Of a stretch of 64,000 nucleotides of DNA, positions 50,434-64,000 are shown piece after piece. Origin of the DNA: Cyanobium sp. NIES-981 (lineage in GTDB: Bacteria; Cyanobacteriota; Cyanobacteriia; PCC-6307; Cyanobiaceae). A program made the position numbers and the translations under genes. The stretch's first letter is position 1. Each line of letters begins with the position of its first letter. Location: assembly GCA_945896675.1 (NCBI GenBank), contig CAMDEM010000007.1, positions 1 to 64,000 of the forward strand. The letters are read 5' to 3'. The notes beneath the pieces were generated by a model. That model was not told the origin of the DNA. It worked only from the letters and a program-made list of their open reading frames with translations, and searched no databases.

Positions 50434-51152
50434 CATCAGGCCAAAACATGAAAACGGGCACTTACATGGGCACGGGTCAAGACACGAGACAAGCACTCCC
50501 TCCCCAGCTGGTTGTTTGCGGCACCGATACCGATGTGGGCAAAACCGTGGTGAGCGCCCTGCTCGTACAGGGGCTTGGCGCCCACTACTGGAAGCCGGTG
50601 CAAAGCGGCATCGAGCACGGCGGCGACAGTGGCTGGATCCAAGCCCTGCTTGGTCTTCCGGCTGAGCGCATTTGCCCGGAGAGTTACAGGCTCAATAACC
50701 CCGTTTCTCCCCACTGGGCCGCCGAACTGGACGGCCGACGCATCGAACCAAAGCGCCTTGCCCTCCCCAAGGTTGCGGGGCCTTTGGTGGTCGAAACAGC
50801 AGGGGGGCTGCTCGTGCCACTGCGGCGGGACTGGCTTCAAATCGAGCAAATAGCCCAGTGGCAACTGCCAGTCGTGCTGGTGGCCCGCAGTGGCTTGGGC
50901 ACCTTGAACCACACCCTGCTCTCCGTGGAGGCCCTGCGCCATCGAAACATCCCCCTGCTGGGGCTCGTGCTCAACGGCCCACCCCACCCCGACAACCCCC
51001 GCACCCTGGCCGAGCTCTCCGGGGCTCCCGTGCTCGCCCAACTCCCCCATCTCGATCGCCTCGATGCCCAAGCGCTCGAGCGCCAATGGCAAAGTCAAGG
51101 CCTGGCCCATACATTGGCCACAGCACTGACGGCAATCGCCAACTCCCTGTGA
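50430..51152 (+). CDS. bioD: Dethiobiotin synthetase
   Basis: The 240-residue enzyme has P-loop 'VVCGTDTDVGKTVVSALL' and closes the ureido ring of dethiobiotin with CO2 and ATP. 'YWKPVQSGIEHG' and 'GPLVVETAGGLLVPL' are also typical. The ATG overlaps the bioC stop (ATGA). The N-terminal 24 residues are non-conserved, so a later ATG, such as MKTGTYMGTG, may be the real start. Confidence 0.93.
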   Translation: MTSGQNMKTGTYMGTGQDTRQALPPQLVVCGTDTDVGKTVVSALLVQGLGAHYWKPVQSGIEHGGDSGWIQALLGLPAERICPESYRLNNPVSPHWAAELDGRRIEPKRLALPKVAGPLVVETAGGLLVPLRRDWLQIEQIAQWQLPVVLVARSGLGTLNHTLLSVEALRHRNIPLLGLVLNGPPHPDNPRTLAELSGAPVLAQLPHLDRLDAQALERQWQSQGLAHTLATALTAIANSL

Positions 51153-51304
51153 ACAAACAAACCTGGTTGATTTCCGCTTTTCTTGTTCTCCTCTGCGGAG
51201 GCATCTTTGTGGCCTTCACCGATGTGGAAATTCGGTTGGTGCGCTGGGTGAGTTGCGGTCCCCTATCGACCCAACAGGAAGACCGCACCGAGCTCTGCCG
51301 TTAA
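51149..51304 (+). CDS. 51-residue single-span membrane protein
   Basis: A GTG start overlaps the bioD stop (GTGA). The protein begins MNKQTWLISAFLVLLCGG and has one hydrophobic helix (residues about 6-23), then 'FVAFTDVEIRLVRWVSCG' and a charged tail. No family is recognised. Its overlap with the bio operon suggests co-expression, but nothing links it to biotin. Confidence 0.6.
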   Translation: MNKQTWLISAFLVLLCGGIFVAFTDVEIRLVRWVSCGPLSTQQEDRTELCR

Positions 51305-51329
51305 CGCTGCCCATGGGGCGACCGGCCCG

Positions 51330-51626
51330 TTAGGGGCCCGCCAGAATCGCCGCCTCCGCATCCGAGCGGGACAAGCCATAGGGGAAATGCCTCACGCTCA
51401 CCCGGCCTTCGTTGTGCCAACTCACCTTTAACTCCTCCACCTCCAACTCAATCTGGGCACTCCATTCGGGGCCATGGAGATCCCAACAGCAGGGTTGGGA
51501 ACGCTGTTGCTGGGCACCGATCGACGCCAACCAGGCCTCCAGGGCCGGCAGGGGATGGTGATACAGGGGGGTCTCTGACGTGGGCTCTTCTGGGGTCAGC
51601 GCCTCTGATGTTGGTGGTGTCGCCAT
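51330..51626 (-). CDS. DUF3143 family protein
   Basis: The 98-residue protein has a disordered Pro/Thr/Glu-rich N-terminus and a conserved core 'LPALEAWLASIGAQQQR', 'IELEVEELKVSWHNEG' and 'FPYGLSRSDAEAAILAGP', recognised as DUF3143, a small cyanobacterial/plastid family. Role unknown. It starts just after the J-domain gene stop on the same strand, so the two are probably co-expressed. Confidence 0.8.
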   Translation of the reverse strand: MATPPTSEALTPEEPTSETPLYHHPLPALEAWLASIGAQQQRSQPCCWDLHGPEWSAQIELEVEELKVSWHNEGRVSVRHFPYGLSRSDAEAAILAGP

Positions 51627-51627
51627 C

Positions 51628-52059
51628 TCAAACCTCTCCCCTCAGCCAAGCCAAGCCCAGGCCTAGGGCCAAGCTCAGCAGCAATGTGCCCCCCAAGAGT
51701 AAAAGTGCCAGCCACTCGCCGCCGGATAGGGGCCTCCGGGTTGCCCCCTGGACTGGCCTGGCCGATGGCAGGGGGGACGAGGGCCAAAGGGAAGCCTGGG
51801 CCAGCAGCATCTGGCGCAGGGCCAACAGCTCAGCGTCGTACCGCTGGCGGGAGAGGGGATCACTGAGCACCCCATACCCCTGCTGTAGCTGCTGAAAGGC
51901 GGCGGCGGCCTCAACCGGCGGCAGGCTGGTGGTATCGGGGTGATAGCGCTTGCTCAGGGTGCGGAAGGCCTGGCGCAGCTCCTCGGTGGTAGCCTCCGGC
52001 GCCACCTCCAGCAGGGCGTAGTAGCTGGCAGGTAGCGATGGCAGTTGCAGGCTTGTCAC
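51628..52059 (-). CDS. J domain-containing membrane-anchored protein
   Basis: The 144-residue protein begins at a GTG (52059). An N-terminal J domain has '[19 protein letters not shown]' and the HPD motif in '[13 protein letters not shown]', so it can stimulate Hsp70 ATPase. A C-terminal hydrophobic helix ('[20 protein letters not shown]') would anchor it in a membrane with the J domain in the cytoplasm. It is divergent from rsmG. Confidence 0.88.
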   Translation of the reverse strand: MTSLQLPSLPASYYALLEVAPEATTEELRQAFRTLSKRYHPDTTSLPPVEAAAAFQQLQQGYGVLSDPLSRQRYDAELLALRQMLLAQASLWPSSPLPSARPVQGATRRPLSGGEWLALLLLGGTLLLSLALGLGLAWLRGEV

Positions 52060-52115
52060 AGGGCCCGAACCCAGGCTGGGGGATCCTAGGAAGATCACCG
52101 CTGCCGCCTGAGTGG

Positions 52116-52862
52116 ATGGCCCATGATCACCACGCCCTCTGGCAAGAGCTCGGCTGGGCCCCCTCTGCCGTCCAGGAGCGGCTGTTCCTAGCCCTGCAGG
52201 AGCAGCTCCGCACCTGGAACAGTCGCCTCAACCTCACCCGCCTGGTTGAAGGTGACGACTACTGGATTTCCCAGGTGTTCGACAGCCTCTGGCCCCTGGT
52301 TCCCCTGCTGCAACGTTCGCCAGAGGAGGCCCTGCACCTGATCGACGTCGGTACCGGTGGAGGCTTTCCCGGACTCGCCGTGGCCATTGCCCTGCCCCAG
52401 GCCCAACTCACCCTGGTGGATTCCGTGGGTCGCAAAGTGGAAGCGGTCAGGGCCATGGCCCTGGAGCTGGGCCTGGCTGATCGGGTGAGCGTGCGCTGCG
52501 AACGCATTGAGCAAACTGGCCGCGGTCGAACCTGCCGCGGCCAGTTCGATTGGGCGATGGCCCGGGCCGTCGCAAGTGCGCCTGTGGTTGCTGAATACCT
52601 GGTGCCGCTGCTGAATCCCCAGGGCCGAGCACTTCTTTACCGGGGCCAATGGGATCCGAGCGACCAAGACAGCCTGGAGAAGGCCTGCCTTCCCCTCAAC
52701 GCAGGGGTTGAACAGTGCCGCAAACGCGACTTACCCGGGGGCAAAGGCATCCGCCACGCCCTGGTGTTGAAGCCGCTCGGGCCCTGCCCGAAAACCTATC
52801 CGCGGGCCGTTGGCATACCCAGCAAACAACCCCTCGGCGCCCCACCCCAGCCCCCTGGCTAG
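52116..52862 (+). CDS. rsmG: 16S rRNA (guanine(527)-N7)-methyltransferase
   Basis: The 248-residue protein has the RsmG signatures '[17 protein letters not shown]', SAM motif '[18 protein letters not shown]' and '[18 protein letters not shown]'. It methylates G527 of 16S rRNA. The ATG at 52116 is chosen, 57 nt from the divergent J-domain gene. The C-terminal 25 residues are Pro-rich and non-conserved. The stop overlaps the end of the convergent aldo/keto reductase gene. Confidence 0.93.
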   Translation: MAHDHHALWQELGWAPSAVQERLFLALQEQLRTWNSRLNLTRLVEGDDYWISQVFDSLWPLVPLLQRSPEEALHLIDVGTGGGFPGLAVAIALPQAQLTLVDSVGRKVEAVRAMALELGLADRVSVRCERIEQTGRGRTCRGQFDWAMARAVASAPVVAEYLVPLLNPQGRALLYRGQWDPSDQDSLEKACLPLNAGVEQCRKRDLPGGKGIRHALVLKPLGPCPKTYPRAVGIPSKQPLGAPPQPPG

Positions 52863-54121
52863 GTACTGGTCAATCGCTGCACCGTTTGACCGCCCAGCCG
52901 GGCCTTGAGCTGCCGCAAAATGGCCGGGATTTCAGCCGCCCAGGGACTGCCCGAGAGGACGCCACGCAACTGGGCTTCATCAACACCACCGCCTGGGGCA
53001 GGGGAAGCCCCATCGGCCTCCAAAGCAGTGGGCGCGAAAGCATCGGCATTCGCGCCGGGAAACCAATGGCCGCCCTGGCCCATCAAGCCGTAGCGAGCCT
53101 TGGCATAGCCCTCGAGATCCCAAGCGACCAACAAATTGTGCAGCCACAGCAGCACCGGCAGGTTGATCTCGCCGGGGGTATCCGCCCACTCGGGCAGACC
53201 CTGCTGCCAGGTGGCCAACCAGGTCTCACCCAACGCCCCTTCCAAGGCCTCCCTGCGGGCCTGCTCCAACCGTTCCACGATGGGCGGCACCAGGCCGACG
53301 GCCCCATCCAACAGCGCCACAGCCTCGAGATGGGCATCCAAATCACCTGGGTGGGCAGCCCCCACACTGATCGTGTGAATCCCTGGGGCGGAGAGGCAAA
53401 ACAGGTCGTTGAAAACGATGGGATGCAGCGGCGCGCACAGCTCAGCCATCCGCGCTGAAGGGCTATGCAGATGACCACCCTTGTCGGTGGGGCTGATCAC
53501 AAACACACCCATGTCATGGGCCAAGGCCCGATCAATCGCCGGACGGTTGTCCTGGCGAATGAAATACCAATGCAGGTTGATGAAATCGAATTGATCCGTG
53601 GCGATGGCCGCTTCGATCAACGCCAGGGAGCCATGGGTGGAAAAGCCCACATGGCCAATGCGGCCTTCTGCTTGCCAACGGCGAACCACCTCCAGGCATC
53701 CCCCAGGGCGGAGGGTCTGGTGGAGATGCTCCTCGAGGTTGATGCCGTGAATCGCCAGCAAATCCAACCGCCCACCAACCGCCAGGCCCAAGCGCTCAAA
53801 ACTGGTTTGCAGTTCGGCTTCAAACACCCCAGGGTCGGGATTGGGCGGCACCTTGGTTTGCAAGATCCGCTGGGGATCGCTCACCTGCTCCAGCACCGTG
53901 CCCAACTGGTGCTCGGAGGTGCCGTAGTGACGAGCGGTTTCGATGTGGTGAAAACCAGCTGCCACCGCTTTCTCCAGGGTGGCCCGCAGGTTGGCCTGAC
54001 TCTCCGCCGTGATCGCATCGGCAGGGAGATCACTCCAGCTCTGTTGAAAGCGCATCCCGCCCAACGACAACACCGGCATGGCCAGGCCCGTGCGGCCAAA
54101 ACGGCGGGTGGGCACCCTCAT
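52859..54121 (-). CDS. Aldo/keto reductase with a cysteine-free Fe-S-type C-terminus
   Basis: The 420-residue protein is an AKR barrel with Tyr66 ('[13 protein letters not shown]'), Lys90 ('LQTKVPPNP') and His125 ('[11 protein letters not shown]') of the catalytic tetrad. The usual Asp five residues before Tyr is Glu61. Its C-terminal third ('[20 protein letters not shown]', 'YAKARYG', '[11 protein letters not shown]') resembles the C-terminal domain of COG1453-type AKRs, which normally holds [4Fe-4S] cysteines. Here no Cys occurs after residue 242. The ATG overlaps the upstream ferredoxin stop by 4 nt, so the two are translationally coupled. Confidence 0.88.
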   Translation of the reverse strand: MRVPTRRFGRTGLAMPVLSLGGMRFQQSWSDLPADAITAESQANLRATLEKAVAAGFHHIETARHYGTSEHQLGTVLEQVSDPQRILQTKVPPNPDPGVFEAELQTSFERLGLAVGGRLDLLAIHGINLEEHLHQTLRPGGCLEVVRRWQAEGRIGHVGFSTHGSLALIEAAIATDQFDFINLHWYFIRQDNRPAIDRALAHDMGVFVISPTDKGGHLHSPSARMAELCAPLHPIVFNDLFCLSAPGIHTISVGAAHPGDLDAHLEAVALLDGAVGLVPPIVERLEQARREALEGALGETWLATWQQGLPEWADTPGEINLPVLLWLHNLLVAWDLEGYAKARYGLMGQGGHWFPGANADAFAPTALEADGASPAPGGGVDEAQLRGVLSGSPWAAEIPAILRQLKARLGGQTVQRLTST

Positions 54122-54516
54122 GGTCGCGGCAGGGTGCGCTTGAGCCTGGCGGGCTGGGGCAACCCCAAGGGGTGGATGACCTGCTGGGCCAATTGGGATG
54201 CAAGTTCCGGCAAGGCCCCGTAGGCCACCCAGTGGATGCAATCCACGGGACAGGTGTCGATCGCCTCTTGGATGAGCTCGGTGCTGTCACCGTCTTGGCG
54301 GATGGCTCGGGAGCGACCCCAATCCGGTTCCACCACGAAGGTATGGCTGGCCACGTGGGAGCAATAGCGACAGCCAATGCAGACCGCCTCATCCACCCAG
54401 ACAGCTTTTTCCCGCAGCGCTCCTCCCAGCAAGGGCTCAAAGCCATTGGGGCGGGGTGAGCTAGCCCCATGGCCAGGGGCAAAGGCCAGGCTGGGATCCG
54501 GCAGCAGGGGGTCCAC
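54118..54516 (-). CDS. Ferredoxin with one [4Fe-4S]/[3Fe-4S]-type site
   Basis: The 132-residue protein carries 'AVCIGCRYCSHVASHTF' (C-x2-C-x2-C) and the distal 'CPVDCIHWV', the pattern of single-cluster bacterial-type ferredoxins in cyanobacteria. The first 35 residues (Pro/Gly/Leu-rich) look disordered, and the real start may be later. Its end overlaps the aldo/keto reductase start (ATGA). Ycf35 (DUF1257) lies just upstream, stopping 2 nt before this gene. It probably feeds electrons to a partner within the cluster. Confidence 0.88.
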   Translation of the reverse strand: MDPLLPDPSLAFAPGHGASSPRPNGFEPLLGGALREKAVWVDEAVCIGCRYCSHVASHTFVVEPDWGRSRAIRQDGDSTELIQEAIDTCPVDCIHWVAYGALPELASQLAQQVIHPLGLPQPARLKRTLPRP

Positions 54517-54518
54517 GG

Positions 54519-54908
54519 TCAGACCCAGCGGGTCACTACCAGCTCAATACTGCCGTCGTTGTGGTCGGTTTGCTCACTCACCTGGAAGCCCTCTTCGGCT
54601 GTGGCGGCCAAAATGGTGCGCAGGGCGTAGCGCTGGCTGAGCTGGGCCAAAAAACGCTCCACGGGAACGGCCTGGCTCCAGAGATCTAAATCGGTCACCA
54701 ACTCATAACTGCCCGTGGCGGGGTTGAGCCGGAAGCCAATGTCGGCCCCGTTGCCTTGGCAAACCGCCAACTCAGCCGTGACGGTCTGACCCCGGTAGCC
54801 ACGCACCTGGAGAGCACCAACTTCGGGAGCATGGCCCAAATCGGAGAGGGCCTCAACCAGCGCCTGGCGGTCGCGAAGTTCGGTCTTGACGGTGGTGAAG
54901 TGGGACAT
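54519..54908 (-). CDS. ycf35: DUF1257 protein (Ycf35)
   Basis: The 129-residue protein begins MSHFTTVKTELRDRQALVE and continues 'EVGALQVRGYRGQTVTAEL' and 'ERFLAQLSQRYALRTILA', the pattern of the chloroplast-encoded Ycf35/DUF1257 family. Function unknown. It is followed 2 nt later by the ferredoxin gene and preceded 4 nt earlier by DUF2997, a common genomic partner. Confidence 0.88.
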   Translation of the reverse strand: MSHFTTVKTELRDRQALVEALSDLGHAPEVGALQVRGYRGQTVTAELAVCQGNGADIGFRLNPATGSYELVTDLDLWSQAVPVERFLAQLSQRYALRTILAATAEEGFQVSEQTDHNDGSIELVVTRWV

Positions 54909-54912
54909 GGGC

Positions 54913-55167
54913 TCAGGCTGTCGGGGTGTCGTTAGCGGAACTGGGGGGTAAAACTTGAGTAAGGGCGGGAATTGCCCCAAGGGCGGTTTCTTGGTTCACT
55001 GCCTTCGGGAGGAACGCCTCAGACGTGCTTTGGCGCTGCTGGACAGATCCAAGTCGGGCCTCAATGCGTTCGGTGAGTTGCTGGCAACCCTCTCCCTGAA
55101 CCCCCTCTACGAGCTCTTGCACCCTGCCACCGGAATGGATCCGGAAGCGGATGGTTTGTTGTGCCAT
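54913..55167 (-). CDS. DUF2997 family protein
   Basis: The 84-residue protein starts MAQQTIRFRIHSGGRVQELV and continues 'GVQGEGCQQLTERIEARLG' and 'STSEAFLPKAV', matching DUF2997. The C-terminal 25 residues are low-complexity. DUF2997 and DUF1257 are often neighbours, which suggests a shared complex. It is the first gene of the leftward cluster. Confidence 0.85.
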   Translation of the reverse strand: MAQQTIRFRIHSGGRVQELVEGVQGEGCQQLTERIEARLGSVQQRQSTSEAFLPKAVNQETALGAIPALTQVLPPSSANDTPTA

Positions 55168-55220
55168 CCCACGCCAAACCAGAGTGCATCGATGCTAGCG
55201 GTGGTTGCCGGCCCTTGAGC

Positions 55221-56051
55221 TCAAGCCAGCAAGCCTTCATCCACGAGCGTCTGGAGGCGTTCCAAAACCTCGGGTTGCTCGAGCTGTTCCAAGGCCAAGC
55301 GGGCCTCATCGCGCACACTCGATTCCATGTCATTGAGCATGGCGTGGAGCAGGCTTTCCACCAAGACCTGCTGCCGCGGTTCAACCAAGTCGGGATAGAG
55401 CCGCCCCAGGGCCCAGGCGCTGTTCGAGCGCACCGCAGGCTCAGTATCAATCCGCAAACTCAACAGCAGCTGGGCCGCGGCGGGATCGGCCTTGGCCGGG
55501 CCCGTACTCCCCGCTTCCGCCAAGGAGCTGGCCGCCCAGAGCCGCACGGCAGCGATATCCACCTGGAGGGAACGGGTCAGGGGGTTGAGCACGGGGGCAT
55601 CGGGGTAACTCCCCAAGCTCCAGGCCACAGCCTTGCGTACATAGCCGTTGTCGTCGGATGCCAGCAGGCCCAGCAGATCTTGAACAGCCAGGGGACTGGG
55701 GTTACGGCCCAAGGCGTAGACCGCGCTCATCCGCACGATCGGGCATGGGGCCCCAAGCAACGGCAGCAACAGGGGCAGGGCCCTGGGATCCCGGTGCTCA
55801 CAAAAGATGCGCAGCCCCTGCATCCGCTGGTCGTGGTCACCCACCAATAAGGAAAGGCCCAGATCGCATTCAGCAGCCACATCAGCCGCCTCAGGATCGC
55901 TGCTGTCGAGCGCATCGAGGGGATCGCCCAACAACTCTTGGGCGAGCTCCTGGGCCAGCACGTCGAGGTCGAGGTAAAGCTCCTGGGGGCTCTCATCGAA
56001 GGGGCCCGAGCGCCCAAGCGATACCGACAGATTGGGCTGGAGATCAGTCAC
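55221..56051 (-). CDS. HEAT-repeat protein
   Basis: The 276-residue protein starts at GTG. It has HEAT/PBS-lyase-like repeats: 'PRALPLLLPLLGAPCPIVRM', 'AVQDLLGLLASDDNGYVRKA', 'VLNPLTRSLQVDIAAVRLWA' and 'AAQLLLSLRIDTEPAVRSNS'. The repeats stack into a protein-binding solenoid, as in CpcE/CpcF lyase subunits and other cyanobacterial scaffolds. It is not next to a phycobiliprotein gene, so a lyase role is not supported by context. A 53-nt gap separates it from DUF2997. Confidence 0.85.
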   Translation of the reverse strand: MTDLQPNLSVSLGRSGPFDESPQELYLDLDVLAQELAQELLGDPLDALDSSDPEAADVAAECDLGLSLLVGDHDQRMQGLRIFCEHRDPRALPLLLPLLGAPCPIVRMSAVYALGRNPSPLAVQDLLGLLASDDNGYVRKAVAWSLGSYPDAPVLNPLTRSLQVDIAAVRLWAASSLAEAGSTGPAKADPAAAQLLLSLRIDTEPAVRSNSAWALGRLYPDLVEPRQQVLVESLLHAMLNDMESSVRDEARLALEQLEQPEVLERLQTLVDEGLLA

Positions 56052-56060
56052 GACAGGGGC

Positions 56061-56186
56061 TCAACTGATCGGTGCCGGTGCGGCCATATCACCGGGCAAC
56101 CAAATGCGAGCACTCACCGCAAACAGGGCCAAGCCAAACAGCAGCACGATGGCCGCTGGCAAGAGGGTGGAGCGAAAAAACTGCAC
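56061..56186 (-). CDS. 41-residue single-span membrane protein
   Basis: This short frame starts at GTG (56184-56186) and stops 10 nt before the HEAT-repeat gene start. The product begins MQFFRSTLLPAAIVLLFGLA, has one helix of about 20 residues, then 'LFAVSARIWLPGDMAAPAPI' and ends. It has a basic N-terminus and a conserved-looking 'LPGDM' exit, typical of small cyanobacterial membrane peptides. Function unknown; homologous peptides at this position in related genomes would confirm it. Confidence 0.6.
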   Translation of the reverse strand: MQFFRSTLLPAAIVLLFGLALFAVSARIWLPGDMAAPAPIS

Positions 56187-56261
56187 AGGTCACCATCAGT
56201 GCGAACCATTCTGACGGCAAGCCGCCCCCCTAGCGTTCGCCTCGATGCCTATCCCTTTTTG

Positions 56262-57581
56262 ATGGCCATTAGCCCTGCCAGCGAGCCAGCCAAAGCCGCC
56301 GTAGCCGCTCCAGCGCCGGGAAGTGAACGGCAACGGTTGGTGGCCGTGGCCGCCGAAGGCCTGGCCAGTGGGGCGCCCTTGAACATGGGCGGCAAATTGC
56401 TGCAGGGCTGGCTGGCCAGCAGTGGCGTCCCCCTGGAGCTGATCGGGGTGATCCCCCAGCTCGCTGGACTGCCCTATGCCTTCAAGTTCCTCTGGGCTCC
56501 GCTCCTGGATCGTTGGCCCATCGCCCGGCCCGATCGCCGTAGGGGGTGGATGGTGGTGCTGCAAGTTGCCTTGGTGGTTGTCCTGCTGGTGCTTGCCGTG
56601 GTCGCCACCAAGGCACCCACGCCAGGGCGACTTGGGCTGATCACCCTGCTGGCCCTGGTCTTAGCCACCGCCAGTGCCACCCAGGACATCGTGATCGATG
56701 CCTATCGAACAGACCTGCTGCCGGAGGAGGAGCGCGGCCAGGGGGCTGCCACCCACAACTTCGCCTATCGCACCGGCATGTTGCTGGTGAGCTCGGGCGG
56801 CTTCCTGCTGGCTGGCCGCTTCGGCTGGCCGGCCGCCTTCGCGGGCTGTGCCGCCCTGATCCTGATGGTTGTGCCCTTCACCCTGGGCGCTCCCACCCTT
56901 GTGCCGGTGCAGCATCCCGTCACCAGCCTGCGCCAGGCGGTGGTGGGCCCCGCCCGGGAATTCCTGCGCCGCACGGGTGGGAACCAGGCCCCATGGGTTT
57001 TGTTGCTCGTGCTGCTCTACCGCTGGCCCGATGGCCTGCTGGCCGCCCTCTCGATTGTCTTTCTGAAGCAGGCGGGCTTTAGCGATGCCCAGATCGGCCT
57101 ACTTGACGGCGGCTGGGCCATCGCCGCCACCATGGTCGGCACCGTGATCGGCGGCATGCTGTTCGCCCGGCTGGGCATGAACCGCTGCCTGTGGCTCTTT
57201 GCCCTGGTGGGAGCCGCCGGCAACCTGGGCTACGCAGCCCTGGCCCGCTTTGGCGGCGGCCTGCCCGCTCTCATGGCAGCGGTGAGCCTTGAGAACATCT
57301 CCAGCGGCATGGTGGGCGCCGGGTTCGTGGCCCTGCTCATGAGCCTGTGCAACCCGCGGTTTTCCGCCACCCAGTACGCCCTTCTCTCGGGGGTCTACGC
57401 CTTCAGCCGTACCCTGCTGGCCCTGCCCTCGGGCTGGCTAGCAGCCCAGGTGGGCTGGAGCGCATACTTTCTCGCCACAGCCCTGGCGGCCGTGCCGGCC
57501 TTCCTGCTCATGGCCAAGCTTGTGCCCTGGAACGGCGAGGGCTGCCGGGGGGCGTTTGATCCCCTCCGCGATGCCACCTAA
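56262..57581 (+). CDS. MFS transporter (AmpG-like)
   Basis: The 439-residue protein has about 12 membrane helices and the MFS features 'GVIPQLAGLPYAFKFLWAPL' followed by 'LDRWP', 'TQDIVIDAYRTDLLPEEER' and 'GAATHNFAYRTGMLL'. These match the AmpG muropeptide permease group, which imports peptidoglycan fragments. Substrate cannot be proven here. The ATG at 56262 is chosen. It is divergent from the HEAT gene region and convergent with rlmN. Confidence 0.9.
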   Translation: MAISPASEPAKAAVAAPAPGSERQRLVAVAAEGLASGAPLNMGGKLLQGWLASSGVPLELIGVIPQLAGLPYAFKFLWAPLLDRWPIARPDRRRGWMVVLQVALVVVLLVLAVVATKAPTPGRLGLITLLALVLATASATQDIVIDAYRTDLLPEEERGQGAATHNFAYRTGMLLVSSGGFLLAGRFGWPAAFAGCAALILMVVPFTLGAPTLVPVQHPVTSLRQAVVGPAREFLRRTGGNQAPWVLLLVLLYRWPDGLLAALSIVFLKQAGFSDAQIGLLDGGWAIAATMVGTVIGGMLFARLGMNRCLWLFALVGAAGNLGYAALARFGGGLPALMAAVSLENISSGMVGAGFVALLMSLCNPRFSATQYALLSGVYAFSRTLLALPSGWLAAQVGWSAYFLATALAAVPAFLLMAKLVPWNGEGCRGAFDPLRDAT

Positions 57582-57587
57582 ACCCAG

Positions 57588-64000
<6,413 letters not shown>

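Overview
The window is a dense, GC-rich bacterial chromosome segment from a cyanobacterium, most probably a picocyanobacterium of the Synechococcus/Cyanobium group. Evidence: a phycobilisome core operon (apcE-apcA-apcB-apcC), a split beta' RNA polymerase (rpoC1/rpoC2), a b/b' type F0F1-ATPase operon, a high-light-inducible protein, ferredoxin-thioredoxin reductase (ftrV), PSRP-3/Ycf65, Ycf35, System II cytochrome c biogenesis (ccdA/ccs1), PII with an NtcA box, and many small DUF proteins known mainly from cyanobacteria. Genes are tightly packed, often with 1-10 nt overlaps. There are no rRNA or recognisable tRNA genes, no insertion sequences, no prophage and no CRISPR. Gene content cannot fix the species.

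Layout. 1-6.5 kb: two related membrane proteins around an EVE-domain gene, small DUF genes, rpoZ, a short divergent Hsp70, a membrane-anchored unknown, ftrV and pyrR. 6.5-10.6 kb: gpmI behind 15-bp tandem repeats, secG, a secreted msrB, and amt with an NtcA box. 10.7-15.6 kb: groES-groEL under a CIRCE operator, divergent from atpD-atpC, then Ycf65. 15.7-25.7 kb: transaldolase-like gene, HAD hydrolase, pepP, a CNNM transporter, a GTPase, nadD-nadE, and a leftward cassette of 2OG-oxygenase, [2Fe-2S] ferredoxin, 61-aa protein and DUF3326. 25.8-31.8 kb: the leftward main ATP synthase operon atpI-B-E-F'-F-H-A-G. 32-38 kb: a methyltransferase divergent from apcE, then apcA-apcB-apcC. 38-44.8 kb: ftsW, ccdA, ccs1, queF, glnB, tlyA, purB. 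44.9-52 kb: a Ski2-like helicase divergent from bioF-bioK-bioC-bioD. 51.3-58.8 kb: DUF3143, J-domain protein, rsmG, then a leftward redox/unknown cluster (DUF2997, Ycf35, 4Fe-4S ferredoxin, aldo/keto reductase), a HEAT-repeat protein, an MFS permease, rlmN and hli. 58.8-64 kb: rpoC2 and the 3'-terminal part of rpoC1.

How the genes work together. Energy conversion (ATP synthase, phycobilisome core, Ccs machinery, hli, ftrV) and central housekeeping dominate. Nitrogen control is visible at two sites: GTA-N8-TAC boxes stand before amt and glnB, the transporter and the sensor of the same NtcA/PII circuit. The bio operon appears to hold a complete pimelate-tail module (BioC plus a BioK-like esterase) with BioF and BioD, but no bioA or bioB is in the window.

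The least explained parts are the two redox cassettes of unknown function: 2OG-oxygenase/ferredoxin/DUF3326, and DUF2997/Ycf35/ferredoxin/aldo-keto reductase. In the second, the reductase appears to keep the scaffold of a C-terminal Fe-S domain but has no cysteine left in it, while a separate ferredoxin gene overlaps it. The 15-bp tandem repeats before and inside the 5' end of gpmI are also unexplained.
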